From Phenylobacterium sp. (lineage in GTDB: Bacteria > Pseudomonadota > Alphaproteobacteria > Caulobacterales > Caulobacteraceae), in NCBI RefSeq assembly GCF_028290885.1, contig NZ_JAQGIZ010000014.1, forward strand, positions 1 through 47,849: a stretch of DNA of 47,849 nucleotides, in the 5' to 3' direction. A model generated the notes under the pieces. It saw nothing but the letters and a program-made list of their open reading frames with translations, made no database searches and was not told where the DNA came from. The translations under genes were made by a program, and so were the position numbers. Position 1 is the stretch's first letter. Each line of letters opens with the position of its first letter. Of the stretch, positions 1-9,744 are shown in pieces.

Positions 1-1072
1 CCACCAGGGCGTCGGCGTCGGCGTCCTCGACCGGGTACTCGGCGCGCATCAGCTCCGGCCAGCGCGGGTCCTGCTCCACGCGGGTGATGATCCGGTCCAT
101 CATCGCGACCGCCTCGACCGGATAGTCGCCGACCGCGCTCTCGGCCGACAGCATCAGGGCGTCGGCGCCCTCATAGACCGCGCCGGCCACGTCCGAGGCT
201 TCGGCCCGCGTCGGCGTCGGCGAATGGGTCATGGACTCCAGCATCTGGGTCGCCACCACCACCGGGATGCCGCGCAGGCGCGCGGCGCGGACCAGCTGTT
301 TCTGGACCACCGGCACCTCTTCGGGCGCCAGCTCCACGCCGAGGTCGCCGCGGGCGACCATGATCGCCTGGGACAGGTCGAGGATCTCGTCCAGGGCCTC
401 CAGCGCCGAGGGCTTCTCGATCTTGGCCAGCACATTGGCGCGGCCCCGCACCAGGCTGCGCAGCTCGGCCATGTCGGAGCCGCGCTGCACGAAGGAGAGC
501 GCCACCCAGTCGACGCCCTGGTTGAGCGCAAAGGCGAGGTCGGCGCGGTCCTTGTCGGTGAGCGCCGGGATCGGGATCGCCAGGCCGGGCAGGTTCAGCC
601 CCTTGTGGTCGGAGAGCTGCTCGCCGGCCTCCACCACGGTGTCGGCATAGTCCGGGCCGTGCTTGACCACCCGCAGCCGCACCTTGCCGTCGTCGAGCAG
701 GACGAGCGCGCCGGTCCGCAGGGCGGCGAACACCTCCGGATGCGGCACGCCGATCCGCGCGGCGTCGCCGGGCGTGGACTTCAGGTCGAGGCGCAGGTGG
801 TGGCCGGACTTCAGCCGCACCACGCCGTCGGCGAACTCGCCAAGCCGCAGCTTCGGCCCCTGCAGGTCGGCGAGCACGGCGATGGGCCGGCCGACCGCCG
901 CCTCGGCCTGGCGCACCGCCTGGATGGCGCGGGCGTGGTCGGCGTGGGCGCCGTGGCTGAAATTGACCCGGAACACGTCGGCGCCGGCCAGGGCCAGTTC
1001 ACGGACCTTCGAGGCCTCGCTGCTGGCGGGTCCGAGGGTCGCGACGATTCGGGCTCTGCGCGCTCGGATCAT
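1..1072 (-). CDS. pyk: Pyruvate kinase, C-terminal part beyond the window edge
   Basis: Pyruvate kinase converts phosphoenolpyruvate and ADP to pyruvate and ATP, the last step of glycolysis and of the Entner-Doudoroff route. The frame opens at ATG 1072 with a typical N-terminus (IVATLGPASS near residues 9-18). It continues through LADLQGPKLR, the KIEKPSALEALDEI stretch, IMVARGDLGVELA and the substrate-loop region VVATQMLESM, followed by PTRAEASDVAGAVYEGADALMLSAES (seen in pieces). About 357 residues lie in the window; the C-terminal allosteric domain is missing only because the sequence ends. Only 64 bases separate it from the divergent GH15 gene, so the two probably share a promoter region. 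No strong Shine-Dalgarno sequence is visible before this ATG, so the exact start is slightly uncertain. The family assignment is secure. Confidence 0.93.
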   Translation of the reverse strand, partial: MIRARRARIVATLGPASSEASKVRELALAGADVFRVNFSHGAHADHARAIQAVRQAEAAVGRPIAVLADLQGPKLRLGEFADGVVRLKSGHHLRLDLKSTPGDAARIGVPHPEVFAALRTGALVLLDDGKVRLRVVKHGPDYADTVVEAGEQLSDHKGLNLPGLAIPIPALTDKDRADLAFALNQGVDWVALSFVQRGSDMAELRSLVRGRANVLAKIEKPSALEALDEILDLSQAIMVARGDLGVELAPEEVPVVQKQLVRAARLRGIPVVVATQMLESMTHSPTPTRAEASDVAGAVYEGADALMLSAESAVGDYPVEAVAMMDRIITRVEQDPRWPELMRAEYPVEDADADALV

Positions 1073-1136
1073 GCAGGGAGGCTTAGGCTTCCGGAGCCAA
1101 CCATATCAAGGCACGTTAGACACAGCGTCAGCCGAA

Positions 1137-2996
1137 ATGAGCGGGGGCGACGATGACGCGGCTGCAGATCCGGGAACCGTACTGTTGACTCCAAGCCTCG
1201 AGCTCTTCCCGATCGGCAACTGCGCGGCGAGCGCCCTCATCGATGAGGGGGGCCGCTACGTCTGGGCCTGCGCGCCCCGGGTGGACGGCGATCCGTTCTT
1301 CTCCGCCCTGCTGAGCGGGCGCGACCCCGACGACGAGGACACGCGGGGCCTCTGGGCCGTCGAGGTGATCGCGCGCGCCCAGACCCAGCAGAGCTACCTG
1401 CGCAACACCCCGATCCTGACGACCGAGATCACCGACGCCTCGGGCGCGCGGCTTGAGATCATCGACTTCTGCCCCCGCTACCGGCAGTTCGGGCGGCTCT
1501 ACCGGCCGCTGGCGTTCGTCCGGCTGATCCGGCCGCTGGCCGGCACGCCGCGCATCCGGATCAAGGTGCGGCCCACCGTCGACTACGGCGCGGCCGACGC
1601 CCAGACGACGATGGGCTCCAACCACATCCGCTATGTGGGCGGCGAGACGACGCTGCGCCTGACCACCGACGGGGCGGTGAGCCACATACTGGAGGAACGG
1701 GTGTTCCGGCTGGAGGAGCCCATCGCCCTCTTCCTGGGGCCCGACGAGGGCTTCGACGCCGACATCACCTCCACGACGCGGCGGATGCTGCGGGAAACCA
1801 CCGACTATTGGCGCCACTGGGTGCGCACGCTGTCGGTGCCGCTGGAGTGGCAGGCCGCCGTAATCCGCTCAGCGATCACGCTGAAGCTCTGCGCCCACGA
1901 AGACACCGGCGCCATCGTGGCGGCGCTGACCACCTCGATCCCCGAGCATCCCGTCGAGCCCGGCGAGACCGCCCGCAACTGGGACTACCGCTACTGCTGG
2001 CTGCGTGACGCCTATTACGTCGTCCAGGCGCTGAACCGGCTGGGCGCAGCGGACATACTGGAGAACTACCTGGCCTACCTGCGCAACCTGGTCGACCAGG
2101 TGGGGGCGGACGGCCGTGTGCAGCCGGTCTACGGCGTGGGGCTGGAGCCGGTGCTGACCGAGCGGATCGCGCCGGCGCTTGCGGGCTACCGCGGTATGGG
2201 GCCGGTGCGGGTGGGCAACCAGGCGCACGAGCACATGCAGTACGACGTGTTCGGCCAGATCGTGCTCTCCACGGTCCAGGCGTTCTTCGACGAACGGCTG
2301 ATCCGGCCCGCGACCATCGACGACTTCCGGGCCCTGGAGCCGGTCGGCGACCGGGCCTTCGAGCTGCACGACAAGCCGGACGCCAGCCTGTGGGAATTCC
2401 GCGGCCGCGAGGCGGTGCACACCTATTCGGCGGTGATGTGCTGGGCGGCCTGCGACCGGCTGGGCAACGCCGCCCAGAAGCTCGGCCTGCGCGAGCGCGC
2501 CGACCACTGGAACGACCGCGCCGCCCGGATCCGCTCGACCATCGAGGCGGAGGCCTGGAACCGGGAGCTCGGCCGCTACGCCTCGACCTTCGGCGGCGAC
2601 CAGCTGGATGCGTCCTTGCTGCAACTGGTCGACGTGCGGTTCTGCTCGCCGGACCATCCGCGGATGCTGGCGACCATGCAGGCGGTGGAGAAGGGCCTGC
2701 GGCGCGGCTCCTTCATGCTGCGCTATGCCCTGCCGGACGACTTCGGCGAGCCGAAGACCGCCTTCAACTTCTGCACCTTCTGGCTGATCGAGGCGCTGCA
2801 CCTCGCCGGCCGGACGGACGAGGCCCGGCAGATGTTCGAGGAGATGCTGAGCCGCCGCACCAAGGCCGGCCTGCTCTCCGAAGACATCACCTTCGACGGC
2901 AAGGAGCTGTGGGGCAACTACCCGCAGACCTACTCCCTGGTCGGCCTGATCAACTGCGCGACCCTGCTGTCGCGGCCGTGGTCGAGCGTGCGGTGA
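1137..2996 (+). CDS. Glycoside hydrolase family 15 protein (glucoamylase/trehalase-like)
   Basis: A 619-residue cytoplasmic GH15 enzyme (no signal peptide), expected to release glucose from alpha-glucosides such as maltooligosaccharides or trehalose; the true substrate cannot be read from sequence. An N-terminal beta-sandwich domain (about residues 15-230) precedes an (alpha/alpha)6 barrel. The barrel contains NWDYRYCWLRDAYY, the SLWEFRG motif with the likely general acid Glu at about 420, and LLSEDITFDGKELWGNYPQTYS (in pieces) with the likely general base Glu at about 582. The frame is open much further upstream, but that extension lies antisense to pyk, so ATG 1137, just inside the divergent intergenic region, is the sensible start. 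Neighbouring otsB-otsA and zwf suggest a role in trehalose or glucan turnover feeding glucose-6-phosphate; this is inference. GH15 homologues beside trehalose genes are common. Confidence 0.88.
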   Translation: MSGGDDDAAADPGTVLLTPSLELFPIGNCAASALIDEGGRYVWACAPRVDGDPFFSALLSGRDPDDEDTRGLWAVEVIARAQTQQSYLRNTPILTTEITDASGARLEIIDFCPRYRQFGRLYRPLAFVRLIRPLAGTPRIRIKVRPTVDYGAADAQTTMGSNHIRYVGGETTLRLTTDGAVSHILEERVFRLEEPIALFLGPDEGFDADITSTTRRMLRETTDYWRHWVRTLSVPLEWQAAVIRSAITLKLCAHEDTGAIVAALTTSIPEHPVEPGETARNWDYRYCWLRDAYYVVQALNRLGAADILENYLAYLRNLVDQVGADGRVQPVYGVGLEPVLTERIAPALAGYRGMGPVRVGNQAHEHMQYDVFGQIVLSTVQAFFDERLIRPATIDDFRALEPVGDRAFELHDKPDASLWEFRGREAVHTYSAVMCWAACDRLGNAAQKLGLRERADHWNDRAARIRSTIEAEAWNRELGRYASTFGGDQLDASLLQLVDVRFCSPDHPRMLATMQAVEKGLRRGSFMLRYALPDDFGEPKTAFNFCTFWLIEALHLAGRTDEARQMFEEMLSRRTKAGLLSEDITFDGKELWGNYPQTYSLVGLINCATLLSRPWSSVR

Positions 2997-2997
2997 G

Positions 2998-3160
2998 GAA
3001 GTTCCTCCCACGCTTTGCGGGGGAGGTGGATCGGCGCGGATACGCGGCGAGACGGAGGGGGCGCGCGGACTCCTCGCTTCGAACGACTCAGAGCCCGGTC
3101 GCCCGCGCGCCCCCTCCGTCAGCTTCGCTGACACCTCCCCCGCGTCGCGGGGGAGGAACT
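2998..3160. repeat. Long intergenic palindromic repeat with two GANTC sites
   Basis: This nested inverted repeat fills the gap between the convergent GH15 and zwf genes. The outer arms are GTTCCTCCC... at 3001 and ...GGGAGGAAC ending at 3159, each containing its own small hairpin. The inner arms, 3051-3068 and 3103-3120, are perfect 18-base complements around a 34-base loop. Two GANTC sites (GACTC) lie at 3068-3072 and 3085-3089. Long intergenic repeats containing GANTC are known in Caulobacter and relatives; membership of that family is inferred from architecture. The transcribed structure could also end transcription in both directions. A similar element lies at 36108-36256. Confidence 0.75.
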
Positions 3161-3167
3161 TGGGCGC

Positions 3168-4631
3168 TCAATCCAACCACGCCCGTTCCGACCGCTCGAT
3201 GAGCGCGAAGGCGCCGGCCGGGCCCCAGCTGCCGGCGGCGTAGGGCTTGGGGGCCATGCCGGCTTCGGCCCAGGCGTCGGCGACCCCGTCGACCCAGCGC
3301 CAGGCCTCCTCGACCTCGTCGCGGCGCACGAACAGGGTGGAGTTGCCGTGGATCACGTCCAGCAACAGCCGCTCGTAGGCGATCCGCCGCCGTGAGCCGG
3401 GGCCCTCGTAGGCGCGCAGCAGGGAGAGCGAGAGCGGCAGGGACTGCAGCCGCATGCCGCCGTGGTTGATGCCCGGCGCCTTGTTCATCAACAGCAGTTC
3501 GATGTCCTCGTCCGGCTGCAGGTCGATGACCAGGCGGTTGGCGACCAGATCGTCCTTGGCCGCGTCGCCGAAGATCGAATGCGGCACCGGCTTGAACTGG
3601 ATGACCACCTGGGTGCGCCGCTCGGGCAGGCGCTTGCCAGTGCGCAGGAAGAACGGCACGCCGGCCCAGCGCCAGTTGTCGATGTCGACGCGCAGCGCCA
3701 CGAAGGTCTCGGTGCCGGTGGGCTGGCCGCGCTCGGTCTCGTAGCCCGCGACCTCTTTCCCGCCGACGACGCCCTTGGTGTACTGGCCGCGGACCGAGGC
3801 GCTCTGGGCGTCGGCGCGGGTGAAGCGGCGGAGCGATCTGAGCACCTTGACCTTCTCGTTGCGCACCGAGCGCGGGTCCATGTCGGCCGGCGGCTCCATG
3901 GCCACGAAGCAGAGCAGCTGCAGCATGTGGTTCTGCAGCATGTCGCGCAGCGCGCCGTACTCGTCGTAATAGGGCCAGCGATCGCCCACCCCCTCGGTCT
4001 CCGCCACTGTGATCTGCACGTGGTCGATGGTGAGGTTGTTCCAGAGCGGCTCGAAGAGGGTGTTGGCGAAGCGGAGCGCGATCAGGTTCTGGACGGTTTC
4101 CTTGCCCAGGTAGTGGTCGATGCGGAAGATCCGGTCCTCGTTGAACACCGCCCCCACCGCCTCGTTGACCTCGCGCGAGCTCTCCAGGTCCCGGCCGATC
4201 GGCTTCTCCAGCACGATGCGGCTTTCGCCGGTGGCGAGGCCGGACGCGGCGAGCGCCGCGCAGACCCGGCCGTAGAGGCTTGGCGAGATCGCCAGGAAGA
4301 ATATCGGCCGCCCGTAGCCTTCGAGGTGAGGCCCCAGCGCCGCGACGCCCTCGGTCGTCGTAGCGTCACAGGCGACGTAGTCCAGCCGGCTGCAGAACCG
4401 TGCCCAGACCCCGTCGTCGATCTCCTCGGCCCGGGCGTCGAGCACCTTGCGCGCCTGCTCCACGAACTCTTCGCGGCTCAGCTGGGCGCGGGCGGTGGCC
4501 AGGATCTTGAAGCCCAGCGGCAGGAGGCCGTCGGCGTCGAGGAAGTAGAGCGACGGCAACAGCATGCGCCGCGACAAGTCGCCGGTCGCGCCGAACAGAA
4601 CCATTGCGTCGGCCAGCGGCGATTCGGCCAT
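3168..4631 (-). CDS. zwf: Glucose-6-phosphate 1-dehydrogenase
   Basis: Oxidises glucose-6-phosphate to 6-phosphogluconolactone with NAD(P)+, the entry step to the pentose phosphate and Entner-Doudoroff pathways. The 487-residue length is normal. Visible motifs are the Rossmann nucleotide-binding GATGDLSRR (residues 14-22), EKPIGRDL (142-149) and the active-site signature RIDHYLGKE (170-178) with its catalytic His and substrate-binding Lys. The ATG at 4631 is preceded by a good GAGGTGA ribosome site. In many proteobacteria zwf is followed by pgl and edd; here it stands alone, convergent with the GH15 gene and divergent from otsB. Glucose-6-phosphate is also the OtsA substrate, so the neighbours draw on the same metabolite. 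Confidence 0.96.
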   Translation of the reverse strand: MAESPLADAMVLFGATGDLSRRMLLPSLYFLDADGLLPLGFKILATARAQLSREEFVEQARKVLDARAEEIDDGVWARFCSRLDYVACDATTTEGVAALGPHLEGYGRPIFFLAISPSLYGRVCAALAASGLATGESRIVLEKPIGRDLESSREVNEAVGAVFNEDRIFRIDHYLGKETVQNLIALRFANTLFEPLWNNLTIDHVQITVAETEGVGDRWPYYDEYGALRDMLQNHMLQLLCFVAMEPPADMDPRSVRNEKVKVLRSLRRFTRADAQSASVRGQYTKGVVGGKEVAGYETERGQPTGTETFVALRVDIDNWRWAGVPFFLRTGKRLPERRTQVVIQFKPVPHSIFGDAAKDDLVANRLVIDLQPDEDIELLLMNKAPGINHGGMRLQSLPLSLSLLRAYEGPGSRRRIAYERLLLDVIHGNSTLFVRRDEVEEAWRWVDGVADAWAEAGMAPKPYAAGSWGPAGAFALIERSERAWLD

Positions 4632-4795
4632 CGAGTGTCACCTCAAGTCGTGGTTGGTTGAAACGGGCGCATAGCGCGGATTGCTGCACGCGACGTCAAG
4701 GGCGGGACGCGTTCACGATGATGAATGGCGCCGCCGCGCCGGGATCGAAGGCGCCGCTTGCGCGTTGGGAAATAGGCCTGGGGGCGAGCCGAGCC

Positions 4796-5548
4796 ATGTC
4801 CATTCATGACCTCACTGTCGGACTGCCTGCGCCCAAGCCGCTCCGGCTGAGCGAGACCGCGCTGTTGCTCGACCTCGACGGCACGCTGGCGCCCATCGCC
4901 GCGCGGCCGCAGGACGTCCGCCCGGACCCCCGCCGCACCAGCCTGCTGGAGCGCCTGGTCCAGAAGCTGGACGGCCGCCTGGCGGTGGTGAGCGGGCGCA
5001 CCCTGGCCGACGTCGACCGCATCCTGGAAGGCTGCGTGACCCCCGTGGCGGCGGTCCACGGCCTGGTCCTGCGCGGCCCTGACGGAGTGGTGCGCGAGAC
5101 CCCGCCGCATCCCAACCTCGCCAAGGCCGCCGAGGGCTTCCGCGCCTTCGCCGCCCGCGACACAGGCCTGATCGTCGAGCAGAAGGGCGGCCTTTCGGTC
5201 GCCCTGCACTTCCGGCTGGCCAGCGGCCAGGCCGAGGCCGCCCGGGCCTGCGCCCGCCGGCTCGCCGCCGAGACGGGCCTGGTCCTGCAAGAAGGCGACA
5301 TGGTCGAGGAGCTGCGCGCGCCGGGCGCCAGCAAGGGCGACAGCGTGCGGACCTTCATGGCGGGCCCGCCGTTCGCCGGCGCCATGCCGGTGTTTGTCGG
5401 CGACGACGCCACCGACGAGGACGGCTTCGCGGCCGCGCAGGCGCTGGATGGCGCGGGCGTCCGCGTCGGCGCCCCGAGGCCCACGGCTGCGCGCTGCGGA
5501 CTGATCGGCGTGGAGGCGGCGCTGGTCTGGTTGGAGGCGTCATCGTGA
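4796..5548 (+). CDS. otsB: Trehalose-6-phosphate phosphatase
   Basis: A HAD-superfamily phosphatase that removes phosphate from trehalose-6-phosphate to give trehalose, a stress protectant. From ATG 4796 the protein has 250 residues, the usual OtsB length. It shows HAD motif I LLLDLDGTLAP (nucleophile Asp26, Asp28), the VVSGRT motif near residue 66 and the acidic motif FVGDDATDEDGF near residues 200-211. In-frame ATGs at 4718 and 4721 would add about 25 poorly conserved residues and are less likely; a GGGGCGAG sequence precedes 4796. Its stop overlaps the GTG start of otsA by four bases, so the two are almost certainly co-transcribed and translationally coupled. Confidence 0.92.
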   Translation: MSIHDLTVGLPAPKPLRLSETALLLDLDGTLAPIAARPQDVRPDPRRTSLLERLVQKLDGRLAVVSGRTLADVDRILEGCVTPVAAVHGLVLRGPDGVVRETPPHPNLAKAAEGFRAFAARDTGLIVEQKGGLSVALHFRLASGQAEAARACARRLAAETGLVLQEGDMVEELRAPGASKGDSVRTFMAGPPFAGAMPVFVGDDATDEDGFAAAQALDGAGVRVGAPRPTAARCGLIGVEAALVWLEASS

Positions 5549-6945
5549 GCCGCCTCATCATCGTCTCCAACCGCGTGAACCCGCCGAACGCCTCCGGCGA
5601 GGAGACCGTCGGCGGCCTCGCCATGGCGCTGGCCGCAGCGCTGCGGGAATATTCCGGCCTGTGGTTCGGCTGGAGCGGCAAGACGACGCCGGAGTTCACC
5701 GGTGCGCTCAATATCCACACGCTCGACGGGGTGACGGCGGCCGTGGTGGACCTCGAGGAGGCCGATCTCGACGAATATTACAACGGCTACGCCAACAAGA
5801 CCCTGTGGCCGCTGTTCCACTACCGCACGGACCTTGCCGCCTACGATCGGGCCTATGGCGAGGGCTACAGCCGCGTGAACCGGCGGTTCGCCGAGACGCT
5901 CGCGCCCCTGATCGAGCCGGACGACCTGATCTGGGTGCATGACTATCACCTGATCCCGCTCGGCCGGGAGCTGCGGGCGTTGGGCGTCAAGAACCGCATC
6001 GGCTTCTTCCTGCACGTGCCCTGGCCCGCTCGCCAGGTGTTCACCACCCTGCCCGGCCACGCGCTGCTGGCGCAGGCGATGTTCGACTACGACCTGGTCG
6101 GCTTCCAGACCGTCGAGTACCTGCAGGCCTTCGAGGAATATGTGCTGAACGAGGTGGGCGGCGCGCAGCCCGACCCCGGCCGGCTGAAGGCCTTCGGCCG
6201 CACCGTGAAGGTCGGCGCCTTCCCGATCGGCATCGACGCGCCGGACTTCGCCCGCATGCTGAAGAGCGCCAAGGCCAGGCGGATGCGCGACCTGATGACC
6301 GCCGCCACCGTCTTCCGCTACCTGGTGGTGGGCGTCGACCGCCTCGACTACTCCAAGGGCCTCGAAGAGCGGTTCATGGGCTTCGAACGGTTCCTCGCCG
6401 ACAACCCGGACATGCGCCGCGAGGTGCTGATGCTGCAGATCGCTCCGGTGAGCCGCGAGAGCGTCGAGGCCTACCAGGAGATCCGCGGACGGCTGGACGC
6501 GCTGTCGGGCCGCATCAACGGCGACTTCGCGGACGTGGACTGGAACCCGTTCCGCTATGTGAACAAGAACTACCGCCGCGACGAACTGGCCGGCATCTAC
6601 GGCGCGGCCCGCGTCGGCCTGGTGACCCCGCTGCGCGACGGCATGAACCTGGTCGCCAAGGAGTTCGTCGCCGCACAGAACCCGGAAGATCCGGGCGTGC
6701 TGATCCTGTCACGCTTCGCCGGCGCCGCGCGGCAGCTGGAGGAGGCGCTGCTGGTCAACCCCAACAGCCCGGAGGATATCGCCGACGCCTTGAAGCGGGC
6801 GCTCGCCATGGAGAAGCCGGAGCGAATCCGCCGTTGGCGCGCTCTCTTCGACAACGTCCAGCGCGAGGACGTCACCGCCTGGCGCGACGCCTTCGTCAGC
6901 GCCCTGGCCGGCGTCACGGAACAGCGGACCGCGCTGGCCAGCTGA
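5545..6945 (+). CDS. otsA: Alpha,alpha-trehalose-phosphate synthase (UDP-forming)
   Basis: A GT20 retaining glycosyltransferase that joins UDP-glucose (or another NDP-glucose) and glucose-6-phosphate to form trehalose-6-phosphate, the OtsB substrate. At 466 residues it is a typical single-domain enzyme. It shows SNRVNPP with Arg10 and the nearby glycine pair (23-24), [10 protein letters not shown] (130-139, Asp133), [10 protein letters not shown] (153-162, His157), the donor-binding [14 protein letters not shown] with Arg266 and Lys271, and [14 protein letters not shown] further on. The start is GTG within a GTGA overlap with otsB. Trehalose synthesis in this group usually serves osmotic, desiccation or heat tolerance; no regulatory site was recognised. 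Confidence 0.95.
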   Translation: MSRLIIVSNRVNPPNASGEETVGGLAMALAAALREYSGLWFGWSGKTTPEFTGALNIHTLDGVTAAVVDLEEADLDEYYNGYANKTLWPLFHYRTDLAAYDRAYGEGYSRVNRRFAETLAPLIEPDDLIWVHDYHLIPLGRELRALGVKNRIGFFLHVPWPARQVFTTLPGHALLAQAMFDYDLVGFQTVEYLQAFEEYVLNEVGGAQPDPGRLKAFGRTVKVGAFPIGIDAPDFARMLKSAKARRMRDLMTAATVFRYLVVGVDRLDYSKGLEERFMGFERFLADNPDMRREVLMLQIAPVSRESVEAYQEIRGRLDALSGRINGDFADVDWNPFRYVNKNYRRDELAGIYGAARVGLVTPLRDGMNLVAKEFVAAQNPEDPGVLILSRFAGAARQLEEALLVNPNSPEDIADALKRALAMEKPERIRRWRALFDNVQREDVTAWRDAFVSALAGVTEQRTALAS

Positions 6946-6955
6946 GGGAGCCCGC

Positions 6956-9625
6956 ATGGCCAAGACCGCCAGCGCCGACGAGAAGCTCGCCCGCTACCAG
7001 TCGATGCGCGACTTCTCGAAGACTGAGGAGCCCAGCGGCAAGGAGAAGGTCCGGCCGTCCAAGCGCCTGCGTTTCGTGGTCCAGAAGCACGACGCCACCC
7101 GCCTGCACTACGATTTCCGCCTGGAGCTCGACGGGACCTTCAAGTCCTGGGCGGTGACCAAGGGTCCGTCGATGGACCCGCACGACCGCAGGCTGGCCGT
7201 GGAGGTCGAGGACCATCCGCTCGACTACGGCGACTTCGAAGGCACGATCCCCAAGGGCCAGTACGGCGGCGGCACGGTGATGCTCTGGGACCGGGGCTAT
7301 TGGGAGCCGGAACCAGGAACCGACCCGCACGAGGGCCTGCGCAAGGGCGACCTGAAGATCATCCTGGACGGCGAGCGGCTGAAGGGCGGCTTCGTGCTGG
7401 TGCGCATGAAGCCCCGCGAGCGCGAGAAGCGGAACAACTGGCTCTTGATCAAGCACCACGACGGCTACGCCGTGGAGGGCGACGGAATGGCGCTGGTCGA
7501 GGAGGCGACGACCTCGGTGGCCTCGGGCCGCACTATGGAGGAGATCGCCGCCGGCAGGGGCAAGGGGCCCACCCGCTTCATGACCGGCAAGGCGCGCGCC
7601 GCCGCCAAGCGCGTCTGGCAGTCGAACCGCCCGGAGAAGGACGACAAGCCCGCCGCCGCGCCCCTGCGCACGGCGCCCGCGCCCAGGCTGAAGGCCGCCG
7701 CCCTGCCGGGGTTCGTGCCGCCGCAGCTCGCCAAGTCGGTTGACCGCCCGCCGCAGGGGTCCGGCTGGGGCCATGAGATCAAGTTCGACGGCTACCGCCT
7801 GCAACTGCGCGTCGAAAACGGCCACGCGACGCTGAAGACCCGCGCCGGCCTCGACTGGACGGCCAAGTTCAATCAAATCTCCCAAGAGGCCGAAAGCTTG
7901 CCGGACTGCCTGATCGACGGCGAGGCCTGTGCGCTGGACGCCAACGGGGCGCCGGACTTCGCGGCGCTGCAGGCGGCGCTGTCGGACGGCAGGACCGGCG
8001 ACCTGATCTTCTTCGCCTTCGACCTGCTGTTCGCCGACGGCTCGGACCTGAGGAACCTGCCGCTCCGCGAGCGCAAGGCCCGTCTGAAGGCCCTGCTCGA
8101 CGCCGCGCCGAAGGCCGCCCCATCCAAAAAAGGGGGGCGCATCCGCTACGTCGACCATTTCGAGATCGCCGGCGACGCGGTGCTGCAGTCGGCCTGCCGC
8201 ATGTCGCTGGAGGGGATCGTGTCGAAGCGGCTCGACGCCCCCTACCGCTCCGGCCGCAGCGAGAGCTGGCTGAAAGCCAAATGCCGCGCCGGCCACGAGG
8301 TGGTGATCGGCGGCTGGACCGGCGAGGCAGGCCAGCTCCGCTCGCTGCTGGTCGGCGTCCACAAGGGCGACAAGCTGGTCTATGTCGGCCGGGTCGGCAC
8401 GGGCTTCGGGCGCGACACGGTGGCCCGCGTGCTGCCGCGCCTCGCCAAGCTCGAATCCGACAAGAACCCCTTCGTCGGTCCGGGCGCGCCGCGCAAGGAG
8501 GCCGACGTCCACTGGGCGAAGCCGGACCTGGTCGCCGAGATCGAGTTCGCGGGCTTCACCGCCTCGGGGATGGTCCGCCAGGGCGCGTTCAAGGCGCTGC
8601 GCGAGGACAAGCCCGCGGACGAAGTGCAGGCCGAGACGCCGGCTCCAATCGAGGACGTCGAGCTTGCGGAACCGGCCCCGAAGGCCAAACCTGCGCCGGC
8701 GAAAAAGGCGGGACCACCGATCGTCATGGGCGTCACCCTCTCCAATCCCGACAAGGCGCTGTGGCCGGACGGCGGCGACGGAGCGCCGGTCACCAAGCTG
8801 GACCTCGCCCGCTATCTGGAGGAGGTCGGCCCCTGGATGATGGTCCACATCAAGGGCCGCCCCTGCTCCATCATCCGAACGCCGGACGGCATCAACGGCG
8901 ACCAGAAGTTCTTCCAGCGCCACGTCGGCAAGGGCTCCTCGGCGCTGATCTCCGAGGTCAAGGTGTTCGGCGATCACAAACCCTACCTGCAGATCGACCG
9001 CATCGAGGCGCTGGCGGCGCTGGCCCAGCAGGGGGCGACCGAATACCACCCCTGGAACTGCCAACCCTTCCAGCCGGAGGTCCCCGGCCGCCTGGTGTTC
9101 GACCTCGACCCCGACGAGGCCATCCCCTTCGACCGGGTAATCGAGGGCGCGCTGGCGGTGAAGGAACGGCTGGAGGCGCTGGGCCTCGTCGCCTTCTGCA
9201 AGACCACCGGCGGCAAGGGGCTGCACGTGGTCACGCCGCTGAAGGACGGGCCAAAGAAGCAGGGAGGGGGCAAGGTGGATTGGCCGACCGCCAAGCAGTT
9301 CGCCCAGGACGTCTGCCTGGCCATCGCCCGCGACCAGCCCGACCGCTACGTGGTCAACATGGCCAAGGCCAAGCGGGTGGGCCGGATCTTCCTCGACTAT
9401 CTGCGCAACGACCGCATGGCGACGGCGGTGGCCCCGCTGTCGCCGCGCGCGCGGCCGGAGGCGCCGGTTTCCTTCCCGCTCACCTGGAGCCAGGTGAGCC
9501 CGGGCCTCGATCCCAAGGCCTTCACCATCCGCACCGCCCCGGCCCTGCTGAAGAAAACCAAGGCCTGGGCCGACTACTGCGACGCCGAGCAGCCGCTCGG
9601 GCCGGCGATCAGGAAGCTGAAGTAG
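6956..9625 (+). CDS. ligD: Multifunctional DNA ligase D (NHEJ)
   Basis: The end-processing and sealing enzyme of bacterial non-homologous end joining. The 889 residues are arranged as an N-terminal 3'-phosphoesterase domain (about 30-190; [16 protein letters not shown] with His45, His51 and Asp53), a central ATP-dependent ligase domain (about 240-540; [10 protein letters not shown] with adenylated Lys276, later [14 protein letters not shown]), and a C-terminal primase-polymerase domain (about 590-889; DLDPDEA with Asp716/Asp718 and [11 protein letters not shown]). This PE-LIG-POL order is the common proteobacterial arrangement. An Ala/Pro/Lys-rich linker joins ligase and polymerase near residues 560-590. 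The ATG at 6956 follows GAGGGAG and lies 11 bases after the otsA stop. The partner ku is 2 kb downstream on the other strand. Confidence 0.96.
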   Translation: MAKTASADEKLARYQSMRDFSKTEEPSGKEKVRPSKRLRFVVQKHDATRLHYDFRLELDGTFKSWAVTKGPSMDPHDRRLAVEVEDHPLDYGDFEGTIPKGQYGGGTVMLWDRGYWEPEPGTDPHEGLRKGDLKIILDGERLKGGFVLVRMKPREREKRNNWLLIKHHDGYAVEGDGMALVEEATTSVASGRTMEEIAAGRGKGPTRFMTGKARAAAKRVWQSNRPEKDDKPAAAPLRTAPAPRLKAAALPGFVPPQLAKSVDRPPQGSGWGHEIKFDGYRLQLRVENGHATLKTRAGLDWTAKFNQISQEAESLPDCLIDGEACALDANGAPDFAALQAALSDGRTGDLIFFAFDLLFADGSDLRNLPLRERKARLKALLDAAPKAAPSKKGGRIRYVDHFEIAGDAVLQSACRMSLEGIVSKRLDAPYRSGRSESWLKAKCRAGHEVVIGGWTGEAGQLRSLLVGVHKGDKLVYVGRVGTGFGRDTVARVLPRLAKLESDKNPFVGPGAPRKEADVHWAKPDLVAEIEFAGFTASGMVRQGAFKALREDKPADEVQAETPAPIEDVELAEPAPKAKPAPAKKAGPPIVMGVTLSNPDKALWPDGGDGAPVTKLDLARYLEEVGPWMMVHIKGRPCSIIRTPDGINGDQKFFQRHVGKGSSALISEVKVFGDHKPYLQIDRIEALAALAQQGATEYHPWNCQPFQPEVPGRLVFDLDPDEAIPFDRVIEGALAVKERLEALGLVAFCKTTGGKGLHVVTPLKDGPKKQGGGKVDWPTAKQFAQDVCLAIARDQPDRYVVNMAKAKRVGRIFLDYLRNDRMATAVAPLSPRARPEAPVSFPLTWSQVSPGLDPKAFTIRTAPALLKKTKAWADYCDAEQPLGPAIRKLK

Positions 9626-9744
9626 CCGCCTGGTCCATCGGCGTCTGTGCATCTGGCCGCGCGCACCCATACCGGTCTTTCGAGACACAATCGCGCAACA
9701 GCCACCCCTTAGAGACCGGCGAAAATCCTTTGGGGGAAACACTG

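Noticed and set aside
4604-4795. A longer OtsB N-terminus starting upstream
   Set aside because: The extension would overlap the zwf start antisense and lacks family similarity; ATG 4796 gives the standard length.
6914-9742. A 942-codon open frame antisense to ligD, and similar long ones antisense to dnaE2 (18308-20881), zwf, serA and the histidine kinase
   Set aside because: High-GC third positions keep antisense frames open. Their translations are low-complexity Arg/Gly/His/Gln-rich and match no family, while the sense genes are clear.
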